Shown one piece after another: positions 45,449-53,444 of a stretch of DNA of 64,000 nt. The position numbers were made by a program, and so were the translations under genes. Where the stretch lies: assembly GCA_025055765.1 (NCBI GenBank), contig JANWWS010000013.1:186001-250000 (forward strand), given 5' to 3'. The first letter of the stretch is position 1. Each line of letters begins with the position of its first letter. The notes under the pieces are model-generated. The model was not told where the DNA came from and searched no databases. It saw only the letters and a list, made by a program, of their open reading frames with translations. This DNA comes from Leptospiraceae bacterium. GTDB lineage: Bacteria; Spirochaetota; Leptospiria; Turneriellales; Turneriellaceae.

Positions 45449-46519
45449 ATGGTAGTGGAAAAGAGTGCCTTACAAATACTCGCAGGGCGGGTGAAAGAAA
45501 TTGATGCAGGCCATTACCCTAAGGACCTGGTCCAAAAATTGTGCCAAGAAGGCTATGTGAAGGAAGCCCTTGGGGAGGATATGTATGCTGGTCTTCTTGA
45601 GCTAGAAAAAATCTCTCGTCTATGTGGCGCTACAGGCTTTATGATGTGGTGCCAGAGCGTTTGCAGCTGGTATTTAGTCAATACACAAAACACATACTTA
45701 AGACAAAATTACCTACCCCGCTTACTCGAGGGGGAGATACTTGGAGGAACGGCTCTTTCGAACCCTATGAAATATTATGCTGGTTTTGAGTCCCTAAAAC
45801 TCATCCTAAAAGATGAGGGGGATTACGTTGTGGTTGAGGGAAAACTTCCCTGGGTTTCTAACCTTTCCGAGGGACATGTCTTTGGATTTATTGCCGGTAA
45901 TTCCTACGTGCGCAAGATGTATCTTGCCACAGTCGGACAGCAAAATGTCAAGATAGTACGTACACCTGTGTTTGCCGTGATGGAAGGTACCGGAACCTTT
46001 GCCATTTCCATGAATAATTCACGTTTTACAAATAACGAGCTTTTGGCCGATGATGCGGACCATTTTGTACGTCAAATCCGCAATGGCTTTGTACTCTTGC
46101 AAAACCCCATTGGCTTGGGAATTTTGGCTGGGCTTTTGGACCTCATGGAGCGTTGTCTTAAAGAAAATCCCTCCAGTGAGGACTATCTTAAAGATAGCCG
46201 GGAGAACTATGTGGCAGCCTATGAAAAGTTGAGGCAAAAGATGAAGGAATTATGCGCCTACTGCCGCGACGAGGACGAGGAAAGTTTTGCGGAGGTGCTC
46301 TCTTTGCGACTGGAGCTTGCGGAAACTGTATTAAATGCTGCCATGCACACCCTGCTTTTAACGGGGGCAAGAGGGCTTTTTCTACAAGGCGAACTGCAGA
46401 GGCGTATCCGGGAGGCCCAGTTCTTTGCCGTACTGTCTCCCTCCATTCGCCATCTGCGCAAAGAATTAACCCGCCTGGGCCGTCTGAGTCCCAAAAACAC
46501 CCACCAAATACGATGTTAG
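45449..46519 (+). CDS. Acyl-CoA dehydrogenase-fold flavin oxidoreductase (SfnB/DszC-like)
   Basis: 356 residues with the acyl-CoA dehydrogenase fold (helical N-domain, then GGTALSNP and WVSNLSEGHVFGF in the middle beta domain, helical C-domain). There is no CoA-ligase or thioester gene nearby. Members of this fold in importer clusters often are FMNH2-dependent monooxygenases that release sulfur from organosulfur compounds; a flavin reductase is not in the window. Begins 7 bases after the OsmC gene with no clear ribosome site. A 7-base hairpin overlaps its stop. Confidence 0.78.
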   Translation: MVVEKSALQILAGRVKEIDAGHYPKDLVQKLCQEGYVKEALGEDMYAGLLELEKISRLCGATGFMMWCQSVCSWYLVNTQNTYLRQNYLPRLLEGEILGGTALSNPMKYYAGFESLKLILKDEGDYVVVEGKLPWVSNLSEGHVFGFIAGNSYVRKMYLATVGQQNVKIVRTPVFAVMEGTGTFAISMNNSRFTNNELLADDADHFVRQIRNGFVLLQNPIGLGILAGLLDLMERCLKENPSSEDYLKDSRENYVAAYEKLRQKMKELCAYCRDEDEESFAEVLSLRLELAETVLNAAMHTLLLTGARGLFLQGELQRRIREAQFFAVLSPSIRHLRKELTRLGRLSPKNTHQIRC

Positions 46520-46533
46520 CCGCCAAGGCTAAC
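46515..46533 (+). promoter_or_regulatory. Hairpin between the oxidoreductase and porin genes
   Basis: GTTAGCC and GGCTAAC form a perfect 7-base stem with a 5-base loop that spans the stop codon of the upstream gene. No T-run follows; it may be a processing or stability element. Confidence 0.4.
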
Positions 46534-46576
46534 ACCGCTCTTCTTAATTAAAACCAAAAACTACACTTTAAGGAGG

Positions 46577-47962
46577 ATGAAAATGAACAAAACAATTACA
46601 TTAATTTTTTCTATGTTTTTGGCATTGGCTCTCGAGCTTTACGCTCAAGCAAGCCCAGATGCACAAACACAGGCCCTCACGGGCAACTGGGAATACGCTC
46701 TTTCGGTGCGCGTAAGACCAGAAATGCGACTTTATGAGGGCTTTCAACGAGAGATCAGTAATGAATTTGTGGGCCAAAGAACCTGGATAAGCATTGGGCA
46801 TCGCTTCTCGGACCGATCGCGCATCTTTGCTACCTTGCAGGATTCGCGCATCTGGGGTGGTAATTCAAACGGGCTCTCAGCCATCGACACCGGCACTGAC
46901 TTCGTGGTCACCGACAAACAGGGGATAGATCGTAAAATCCAGGAATCAGCAACGGATATTCGAGAGGCCTTTTTTTATATTGAGGATTTTCTCTTCCCCA
47001 GTTTAAGCCTAAAACTAGGCCGGCAAAAAATTATCTTAGGTGACCAGCGCCTAGTCGGCCATCTTGATTGGTTAAACACAGGACGAAGCTTTGATGCTTT
47101 TCTCTTGCGCCAGGCAGGTGGCATACATGAGATTCAACTATTTGGTTCCATCGTGAGAGAGGGCAATCCTTCTGAGCCAAACCAAATACTGCGCAACAAC
47201 CGTTCGGCCTTTGATAACCGACAAAAAGATACGTATTTTGGTGGGATCTATGAAACTTTGAATTTCCAAATACTCCTTGTGGATATCTATGGCTTTAGCA
47301 GAGTAGATTATGAAACAAATGAACTCCACACCTTTGGACTTCGCCTCACAAACCGCACACAAAAAAACAAATTACCCGAAGGGCAAAATTTTGACTGGTC
47401 CATAGAGTCAGCCTACCAAACAGGGCTTAGGGGAGAGCGTAGGATAGCCGCCTATGCCTTCGGACTCATTGCTGGCTATCGCTTTCAATTGGGTCTACCC
47501 GTAAGGTTTGGCATTTCTTTAGACCATGCCAGCGGTGACCGAGATCCCACCGACAATAAACACGAAACCTTTGATAACCTCTACCATACCAATCATATCT
47601 TTTACGGCAACGCGGATCAAATTAGTTGGCAGAATATGAGCGGTGCCTCTGCCGACGTGACTTTTTGGCCGATAAAAGGCATGTGGCTTAAGATCGCCTA
47701 CTGGTACTTTCAGAGAGCTTCTGGCCGAGACGCCTTTTATGCCATCCATGGTGGACCTACCCCTTACGCCAACGGTTCCGAAAAGCTCCCCTTGTTCCAT
47801 GAACTTGACATTTACTTAAATTACCAGGCTCGAGAGTACTTAAATTTTGAAATAGGATACTCTTACCTATATCGCACGGGTGCTTTGCGCGATCCTAATT
47901 TAGTAAAACCTACCGATGCAGACATGCAGTTTTTCTACCTTATGAGCACCTTTAGTATTTGA
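46577..47962 (+). CDS. Outer-membrane porin, alginate-export (AlgE) family type
   Basis: 461 residues. Signal peptide (basic MKMNK, hydrophobic, cleavage near LYAQA at about 22-24), then a barrel with the conserved RVRPEMRLYEGF, FYIEDFLFPSLSLKLGRQKIILGDQRLVGHLDW and GRSFDAFLL segments of the alginate_exp family. These barrels carry many small acidic or aromatic solutes, not just alginate. The AAGGAGG site is strong. As the last operon gene it probably lets the importer substrate cross the outer membrane. Confidence 0.87.
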   Translation: MKMNKTITLIFSMFLALALELYAQASPDAQTQALTGNWEYALSVRVRPEMRLYEGFQREISNEFVGQRTWISIGHRFSDRSRIFATLQDSRIWGGNSNGLSAIDTGTDFVVTDKQGIDRKIQESATDIREAFFYIEDFLFPSLSLKLGRQKIILGDQRLVGHLDWLNTGRSFDAFLLRQAGGIHEIQLFGSIVREGNPSEPNQILRNNRSAFDNRQKDTYFGGIYETLNFQILLVDIYGFSRVDYETNELHTFGLRLTNRTQKNKLPEGQNFDWSIESAYQTGLRGERRIAAYAFGLIAGYRFQLGLPVRFGISLDHASGDRDPTDNKHETFDNLYHTNHIFYGNADQISWQNMSGASADVTFWPIKGMWLKIAYWYFQRASGRDAFYAIHGGPTPYANGSEKLPLFHELDIYLNYQAREYLNFEIGYSYLYRTGALRDPNLVKPTDADMQFFYLMSTFSI

Positions 47963-47970
47963 TTCAAAGC

Positions 47971-48009
47971 AGCAGCCCCCCAATTTTTATCTGGTGGGGC
48001 TGCTTTTTT
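47971..48009 (+). terminator. Rho-independent terminator of the importer-porin operon
   Basis: AGCAGCCCC (47971-47979) pairs with GGGGCTGCT (47996-48004), followed by a six-T run. Confidence 0.85.
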
Positions 48010-48010
48010 A

Positions 48011-50152
48011 CTAAAGAGCCTGAACTGCTATTGTTTCGTCTTGCGCTTTGCCCTTGTCTCCATTTTTGACGGGGACTTCAAATATAAAACGTGTAAAAAA
48101 CCCCCTCTGCCATTGGATGCGCAACTTGCCATTCATCTTAACCATGAGATGGCGCAGGATATCCATACCCATTCCGCGGCCAGCATTCTTGTCCGTTATC
48201 TCAGCCGTGGAAAATCCGGGCGCAAAAATAAGCTCAATAACTTCCGCATCGCTCATTTGTGCTAATTTTTCTTGCGTTACTAAATTTTGCATTAAGGCTC
48301 TCTCTTTTATTTTTTCAATATTAAAGCTGCGCCCATCATCCTCATAGATGACCACATACTTGTCTTTTTCTTCAAGATAACTTTTGACAGTAATTTTGCC
48401 TATTTCACTTTTTCCTCTCTCACGACGCTCTTGCGGCGACTCAAGACCATGCGCTAGGCTATTGCGCATAAGCTGCGCAAAAATATCCGTCCACTCCTTA
48501 ACATGCTCTATCGGGATAGCATCATCAGAAAAAGCCAAGAGGTCTAAATCAAACGACTTTCCTGTCTCCTGGATAAGCACCTCTCGGTATTTTTCTAGAT
48601 TTCGCCGAATGATGTCGGATGGCTTTGCTTGGCTAAATTGGCGTATTTTCTCAATAAGACTCTTAATCTTGCGCAGCTCCTCTAAAATTTTCACTTGCTT
48701 TATGGATAAAGGCAGAAAATCAAGAGGCTTTATTTCTTCTTTTTTCAACATTTGCCTAATGCTTTCCTCATATTCGTGTGCTAGATCCGCAAGTAGAGAG
48801 AAGCCAAACAAGGCTGAGGTACCCTTAATGGTGTGTATTATACGGTAAAGTTCTGGTAAGACTATCCTGTATTCGCCAGGACTTGCCTGACGCAAGAGGT
48901 CATTTGCCTCTGCTATTTCCTGTGTTACAGACTGCTCAAAGGATAATACCGATAAAGGATCCATTTGGAGAATGCTGTCCACATATTTAGCCTGCTGATC
49001 TGCCCGACGAGCCTCGGCTTCTGCTTTTTTCTTGGCTTTAACTAATGCCGTGATGTCTTCCATGACTAGGAGAAACCCCATGATGCGCTCGTCAACATCA
49101 TAAATACGCTGCATCTTGGCTTTAATGAACTTTTCCTCCATACCCTTTTTAGGGAGAATATGCAAATTGTCTAAGGGGTTTAGCATATCGAGCATATCTT
49201 CACTGTAGGATGGATTTTTCATGAGGTCCATGTAGTTGGCTAGGTCTTTTACATTAGCTTCATCGAGCAACCCCTGAAAAATTTGCACTAAATCACGGCC
49301 CATAAGTTCACTATTTTCTAGTATAGTTGTAGCACTAAGCGAATGCAGGCGAATTTTAAAGTTTTGGTCAAACAAGATGAGGCCTGCAACCATGTTATCC
49401 AGTAATATCTGATTGTCGTGTAGACTTTCCCGCAGTGCTTTTTCTTGCCTTGCAATAATTCGCTTTTCTTCATTTAAGCGAATATTTTTATCAATATAGC
49501 GACCTATAAAATAACCAAAAATAGACAATACGAGAGGAGCTAGGCCAATGACATAATTAGCATAGCTTAGCTCATAGATTCGACGAATTTGGCTAAGCTC
49601 AAAGGGGATGCCATGTTGCCAACAAGTGATAAGATAACCCAGAAATATAAAGAAGAAACCAAAGAGAAAGCTTGCTATCGTAAAGTAGTGCCTAATTGGC
49701 CTCTTTTGCATTTCCTCCTTTTCTTGCAAGACATTGGTTTCTTCGCTAAATTTGGCCTTCCAAATTTTCAATAAAGAAATTAACTCCCGGGTTGTCTGAT
49801 TGAATTTTGACGACGGATTTCTCAAAGCAAGCCTTGCTTCTTTGACTCGGCCTTCATGGCATGCAAGTACGATATCAGCGGTTAGTTCGTGGAATTGGGC
49901 ATGCTTTTGGCGAACTTTCTCGTATAACTCATCTTGATATGGCCGAACTGCCTCAGAGTAAAGCCACCTCCCTAAAACACATAGATTATCTTTTCTAATT
50001 TTATCAGGTTCCAAATCAGCACAGGAATTCTCTATGGCCTTTAAGAGCCGAATTTTCCACTCTCCATGGGCATTTATCGCCGCCTCAATTTGCTCGGCAA
50101 AGGGACTTTCTTCCCTTATTTGAGCCCTTTGTTGAACATGAACCTCACTCAT
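48011..50152 (-). CDS. Membrane CheA-like hybrid kinase with CZB zinc sensor domain
   Basis: 713 residues. An N-terminal CZB domain has all four zinc ligands: His29 (HGEW), Cys58 (CVLGRWLY), His84 and His88. Two membrane helices (about 155-175 and 195-215) follow, then a coiled coil, a PAS domain (about 235-360), an Hpt with His440 in HTIKGTSALFG, and an HATPase (NSLAHGLE, EDDGRS, NAGRGMGMD). There is no P3 dimer domain and no CheW-like P5, so it cannot join a normal chemoreceptor array. The CZB suggests zinc or oxidant (hypochlorite) sensing. CheX and CheY genes follow the same operon. Confidence 0.87.
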   Translation of the reverse strand: MSEVHVQQRAQIREESPFAEQIEAAINAHGEWKIRLLKAIENSCADLEPDKIRKDNLCVLGRWLYSEAVRPYQDELYEKVRQKHAQFHELTADIVLACHEGRVKEARLALRNPSSKFNQTTRELISLLKIWKAKFSEETNVLQEKEEMQKRPIRHYFTIASFLFGFFFIFLGYLITCWQHGIPFELSQIRRIYELSYANYVIGLAPLVLSIFGYFIGRYIDKNIRLNEEKRIIARQEKALRESLHDNQILLDNMVAGLILFDQNFKIRLHSLSATTILENSELMGRDLVQIFQGLLDEANVKDLANYMDLMKNPSYSEDMLDMLNPLDNLHILPKKGMEEKFIKAKMQRIYDVDERIMGFLLVMEDITALVKAKKKAEAEARRADQQAKYVDSILQMDPLSVLSFEQSVTQEIAEANDLLRQASPGEYRIVLPELYRIIHTIKGTSALFGFSLLADLAHEYEESIRQMLKKEEIKPLDFLPLSIKQVKILEELRKIKSLIEKIRQFSQAKPSDIIRRNLEKYREVLIQETGKSFDLDLLAFSDDAIPIEHVKEWTDIFAQLMRNSLAHGLESPQERRERGKSEIGKITVKSYLEEKDKYVVIYEDDGRSFNIEKIKERALMQNLVTQEKLAQMSDAEVIELIFAPGFSTAEITDKNAGRGMGMDILRHLMVKMNGKLRIQWQRGFFTRFIFEVPVKNGDKGKAQDETIAVQAL

Positions 50153-50606
50153 TTTTGCGCATACCTACAACCAAGGCTGCCTTCTTGCCGCGCACCGAAA
50201 TGGGTATGACATAGGCTGGTATCTCTATGGGTAAGGCTAAATAATTAGGTGTGCCATTCATGATTATGGGAACGGATATATGAAAGGCATTCCCAAACAC
50301 CCGACTCACATTGCCTGCTATTGTGTTGGCAAGTTCTCCGGCCATGTCCCGCAAATGTTGCGCCTCTGGGTTTTTTATACCTAAGAAACGCTCAACTATG
50401 TCTAATAAAATACCTTGTTCACAAGTGATGTAAATAGCCCCCCGGTAGCTGCCAGAAAGGCCAATGATACCCGTGTAGTCGTAGAGATGACTCTTATCCT
50501 GCGTGTTTTGCAGATAAGGAGTGCCGATTTCAGGATCCTCACCTAGAACTTCCTTGAAGTAGGCTATCACACCTTGGATAAATACATCTAGCTCTTTTGC
50601 TTCCAT
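50145..50606 (-). CDS. CheX-like chemotaxis phosphatase
   Basis: 153 residues of the CheX/CheC-FliY fold with the catalytic Glu91-x-x-Asn94 pair in MAGELANTIAGN. CheX dephosphorylates CheY-P. It begins 7 bases after the RR gene and its stop region overlaps the kinase start by 8 bases, so kinase, phosphatase and response regulator are one operon. Confidence 0.9.
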   Translation of the reverse strand: MEAKELDVFIQGVIAYFKEVLGEDPEIGTPYLQNTQDKSHLYDYTGIIGLSGSYRGAIYITCEQGILLDIVERFLGIKNPEAQHLRDMAGELANTIAGNVSRVFGNAFHISVPIIMNGTPNYLALPIEIPAYVIPISVRGKKAALVVGMRKNE

Positions 50607-50613
50607 GTTAACC

Positions 50614-50970
50614 TCATTTTAATACTTGTTCTAAAGCCGATTTAAGACTCTCTTCGTTAAACGGCTTGTTTAGAAAACGCTTGGCCCCTAGCTTGAGTGC
50701 CTCAAGAGCCGTGGATTTTTCTGTGATGGCTGTTACCACAAGAACCCGCACATCGGGCTTTATCTTTAAAATTTCCTTTAGCACACCTAAACCATCGAGT
50801 TCTGGCATGGTAATATCTAGAGTAACCACATCAGGCATGGTTTCTCGAAAAAGTTCGATAGCCCGTTTTCCATTATCGGCTTTCCCCACCACCTCAAGCC
50901 CAAGAGGAGCAAGAAATCTCTCAATAGCTTGGCGCATAATGAGAGAGTCATCTACAATGAGAAGTTTCAT
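50614..50970 (-). CDS. CheY-type response regulator
   Basis: 118 residues, stand-alone receiver with Asp7/Asp8, phosphoacceptor Asp52 (TLDITMPELDG), the Thr in VVTAIT and Lys-Pro in FLNKPF. It is the likely partner of the CZB kinase and the CheX-like phosphatase. No ribosome site; TTTACA lies 36 bases before the ATG and GTTAAT about 13 bases before, so the message could be leaderless. Confidence 0.93.
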   Translation of the reverse strand: MKLLIVDDSLIMRQAIERFLAPLGLEVVGKADNGKRAIELFRETMPDVVTLDITMPELDGLGVLKEILKIKPDVRVLVVTAITEKSTALEALKLGAKRFLNKPFNEESLKSALEQVLK

Positions 50971-51109
50971 ATATTACATTAACTCACAGAGAAAATCACT
51001 TGTAAACCGATTTTTCCCTACGATAGGAAAGGGCTAATATCTTCATAGCTACGATGATAGAGCTTTCCAAGTAGCTTGACAAGTTGAGGCTCGGCCAAGC
51101 AATGAGACC

Positions 51110-51466
51110 ATGGGTCGCCAAGTGGCGCTCCTCTTGCTATTTTTTCTAATCCATGCCTTTCTTTTAGATACGCTGAGGCATAATGAGGGCCACGGTCATG
51201 GAACCTGTCTTTGCAAGCTCGGGCAGAATTTCTGTAAACGCCCTGCCGCTCATAAAGAAGATCCTCTTCTTGAGTTAAAAGCTAATGAAAAAACAATAAC
51301 CCTCTGTAATTGCCCCTCGGAAAGCATGTCTTTAGAAAAGGAGTTATGGCTCCACTTAACCAATGAGCAAATCGAGCTAGCCAAAAGCACAGAGCCACTT
51401 CTCTTTCGTATAACCCATTTCTTTTACAAAAATCCTTTCTACGAAGTTTTCCATCCTCCCTCCTAA
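51110..51466 (+). CDS. Small Cys/His-rich protein of the MbnP/MbnH cassette
   Basis: 118 residues. A hydrophobic N-terminus (5-20) may be a signal or anchor. Then His24, His28, His30 and two CxC pairs (Cys33/35 with Cys42, and Cys66/68) suggest a thiolate/imidazole metal site, most easily copper(I) or zinc. The rest is helical. No known family. It heads the cassette, 64 bases before the barrel gene. Start ATG has no ribosome site; TTGACA lies 34 bases upstream. Confidence 0.6.
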   Translation: MGRQVALLLLFFLIHAFLLDTLRHNEGHGHGTCLCKLGQNFCKRPAAHKEDPLLELKANEKTITLCNCPSESMSLEKELWLHLTNEQIELAKSTEPLLFRITHFFYKNPFYEVFHPPS

Positions 51467-51529
51467 AAAGGAAAAATCTTAAACTTATTTTACCAACTTC
51501 AAAAACAAAATTTTATTCAAGGAGGGATA

Positions 51530-52408
51530 ATGAGCTTTTTCATATACCTAGGACTTTTCTTAGTTCTCATGACAAGTAACTCTTTTGCTATTTGCGGTGG
51601 GGAATATTGCCCCGTAAGAGTAAAAAAATCGGAGGAAATCCAGTATGCCCAAACCAATTTTTATGAAGGTTTTGGGGTGGGAACTCAGTACCGAACGGTC
51701 GCTTTCGATATTGGAGGTAAGGGATACTACAATGCGCTGATTTTCCAGCCCATGTATTTCCATCCCCGATTCTCGGCCGGAACGATACTACCCTTAGTGC
51801 AGCTCTATGAACCGGGAGTGAAAAACCCTCATTACGGTATCGCAAACCCCCTTCTTTTAGCTGAGTACTACCCCCTAAACAAAGAAACCATGCTTGCCCT
51901 GGGTACTATGGCAGAACTTCCCTTGGGAAACCATGAAAGAGGCATGGCTGCCGATCACTTTATGCTAATGCCCTACATCACGCTTACACAAGCAGTGTTG
52001 TGCGGATATGCTGGGGCTCAGCTTGCCTATCAAAGAGCCTTACATGGCCATGACCACGGGCATCACCACCACAGGATCCTTTACGTAAACCCTCATGAAG
52101 ATGAAGAAATCTGGTACCGCGTCTATGGGGGCTGGCGCTTTGGTAGCTACACACCGGAGCTCTTGATTTCTGGGCGCTACGCTCTCGAGCAGCACCTAGG
52201 CCAAGATCGCAGCTTCTTAAGCATAGGCACCATCCAACGCTATCGCCTCTCACCAGGTCTTGAGCTTAACATCAACCTAGAATTTCCTGTTTTAAGCCGC
52301 GAGAGAGAATTTTTCCGCGTTGGTGGCGGTGTCTACGCACAATTGGCGGATCTTTTGCCAAGAAAACACACAACCCAAAATAACATACCAGACGGAGGCA
52401 TAAAATGA
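51530..52408 (+). CDS. Outer-membrane barrel protein with His-rich loop
   Basis: 292 residues. Signal peptide (hydrophobic MSFFIYLGLFLVL to Phe-Ala), then a short Cys pair CGGEYC near 22-27 and barrel-like alternating strands to the end. Residues about 169-178 form the loop HGHDHGHHHH, seven His in ten residues, a strong metal-binding sequence followed by acidic NPHEDEE. The AAGGAGG site is good. It overlaps the MbnP gene by 4 bases. It is likely to bind copper or another metal at the cell surface or periplasm. Confidence 0.72.
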   Translation: MSFFIYLGLFLVLMTSNSFAICGGEYCPVRVKKSEEIQYAQTNFYEGFGVGTQYRTVAFDIGGKGYYNALIFQPMYFHPRFSAGTILPLVQLYEPGVKNPHYGIANPLLLAEYYPLNKETMLALGTMAELPLGNHERGMAADHFMLMPYITLTQAVLCGYAGAQLAYQRALHGHDHGHHHHRILYVNPHEDEEIWYRVYGGWRFGSYTPELLISGRYALEQHLGQDRSFLSIGTIQRYRLSPGLELNINLEFPVLSREREFFRVGGGVYAQLADLLPRKHTTQNNIPDGGIK

Positions 52409-53367
52409 AAAAAATATCACTTTTCCTTATAAATCTAATCTACATCTATTCCTGTGCCCAACTCCACGATGAAGAAAAACCAAAACTTGAGATAGAAATT
52501 CCCTTTGCGGCTAAAGTGGGCTCTGAGAATTTCTCCTGTTCGCGCGAGTATAGCGGCATCGGTGCAAAACCTGGGGGTGGCTCCACCATTAAACCCCATG
52601 ACTTTCGTTTCTATGTACACGACTTTGAGTTTGTGACTAACCTTGGGGAAATAATCCATGTAAAATTGCGCCAAGATGGCAGTTGGCAATACGAGAATGT
52701 GGCCTTGCTCGACTTTGAAGACAATTCTGGGCACTGCGCCAATGTCAGCGGAAATACCGCAGCCACCAACCATGTCATACATGGCACTTACGAAAAACCA
52801 GCTGGATCTATCGAAAAAATACGCTTTGTCGTAGGTGTCCCAGAACACTTAAATCATAAAGACCGGGCAGTAGCTCCACCACCACTGAATCTTGCAAGTT
52901 TGCACTGGGACTGGACCACGGGCTACAAACATGCTCGTATTGACTTTGTCTCAGATGATTTTAAGAATAGCAACAACGAGGAATTTTCGGGACAGTCAGC
53001 CAACTCTACAGGAAAATTTAACATCCACCTAGGAGCCACTGGCTGCACAGGGGTTGGATCACAAGGCACAGCCCAATGTAGCGTGAAAAACCGACCTGTG
53101 ATTGAGCTCACCTTTCGCCTAGGTCAAACCATTGTGGCTGACCTAAAAGAGCTTCTAGCCACAACTGATCTTTCCGTAAAAGACAAAAATGGACCGAAAG
53201 GGTGCATGTCCAGCCAGACAGACCCTGAATGCAAGGAGGTGTTCCTTAACTTCGGCTTGGATTTCCATTTTGACCCACAATCCACAGTACCCACGGAGAG
53301 AAGACGGAATCTCAGCTCAAACACCGTCTATCCCACATCGGGACAAAAGTTCTTCCGGGTGGAGTAA
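52405..53367 (+). CDS. MbnP-family metal-binding lipoprotein
   Basis: 320 residues. A lipobox Tyr-Ser-Cys17 follows a hydrophobic signal. The four family cysteines are visible as Cys45, Cys111, Cys214 and Cys225, with further Cys267/276. Conserved features include RFYVHDFEFV, the GHCAN loop, IRFVVGVPEHLNH near 139-151, and LHWDWTTGYKH near 166-176 with Trp168 and Trp170. MbnP binds copper after MbnH oxidises a Trp to kynurenine. A GGAGG site precedes it. The paired mbnH is next, after a hairpin. No methanobactin biosynthesis genes lie in the window. Confidence 0.85.
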   Translation: MKKISLFLINLIYIYSCAQLHDEEKPKLEIEIPFAAKVGSENFSCSREYSGIGAKPGGGSTIKPHDFRFYVHDFEFVTNLGEIIHVKLRQDGSWQYENVALLDFEDNSGHCANVSGNTAATNHVIHGTYEKPAGSIEKIRFVVGVPEHLNHKDRAVAPPPLNLASLHWDWTTGYKHARIDFVSDDFKNSNNEEFSGQSANSTGKFNIHLGATGCTGVGSQGTAQCSVKNRPVIELTFRLGQTIVADLKELLATTDLSVKDKNGPKGCMSSQTDPECKEVFLNFGLDFHFDPQSTVPTERRRNLSSNTVYPTSGQKFFRVE

Positions 53368-53397
53368 ATGGAAAACTATACGTAAACGCTTAGTTCT

Positions 53398-53426
53398 CTC
53401 CGTCTCTGGCTCCCCCAGAGACGGGG
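53398..53426 (+). promoter_or_regulatory. Strong hairpin between mbnP-like and mbnH-like genes
   Basis: CCGTCTCTGG and CCAGAGACGG form a perfect 10-base stem (12 with flanking pairs) and a 5-base loop. The following GCTTTC is a poor T-run, so it may be a leaky terminator or a stability element giving more MbnP than MbnH. Confidence 0.6.
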
Positions 53427-53444
53427 CTTTCTTGGAGAAAGGGT

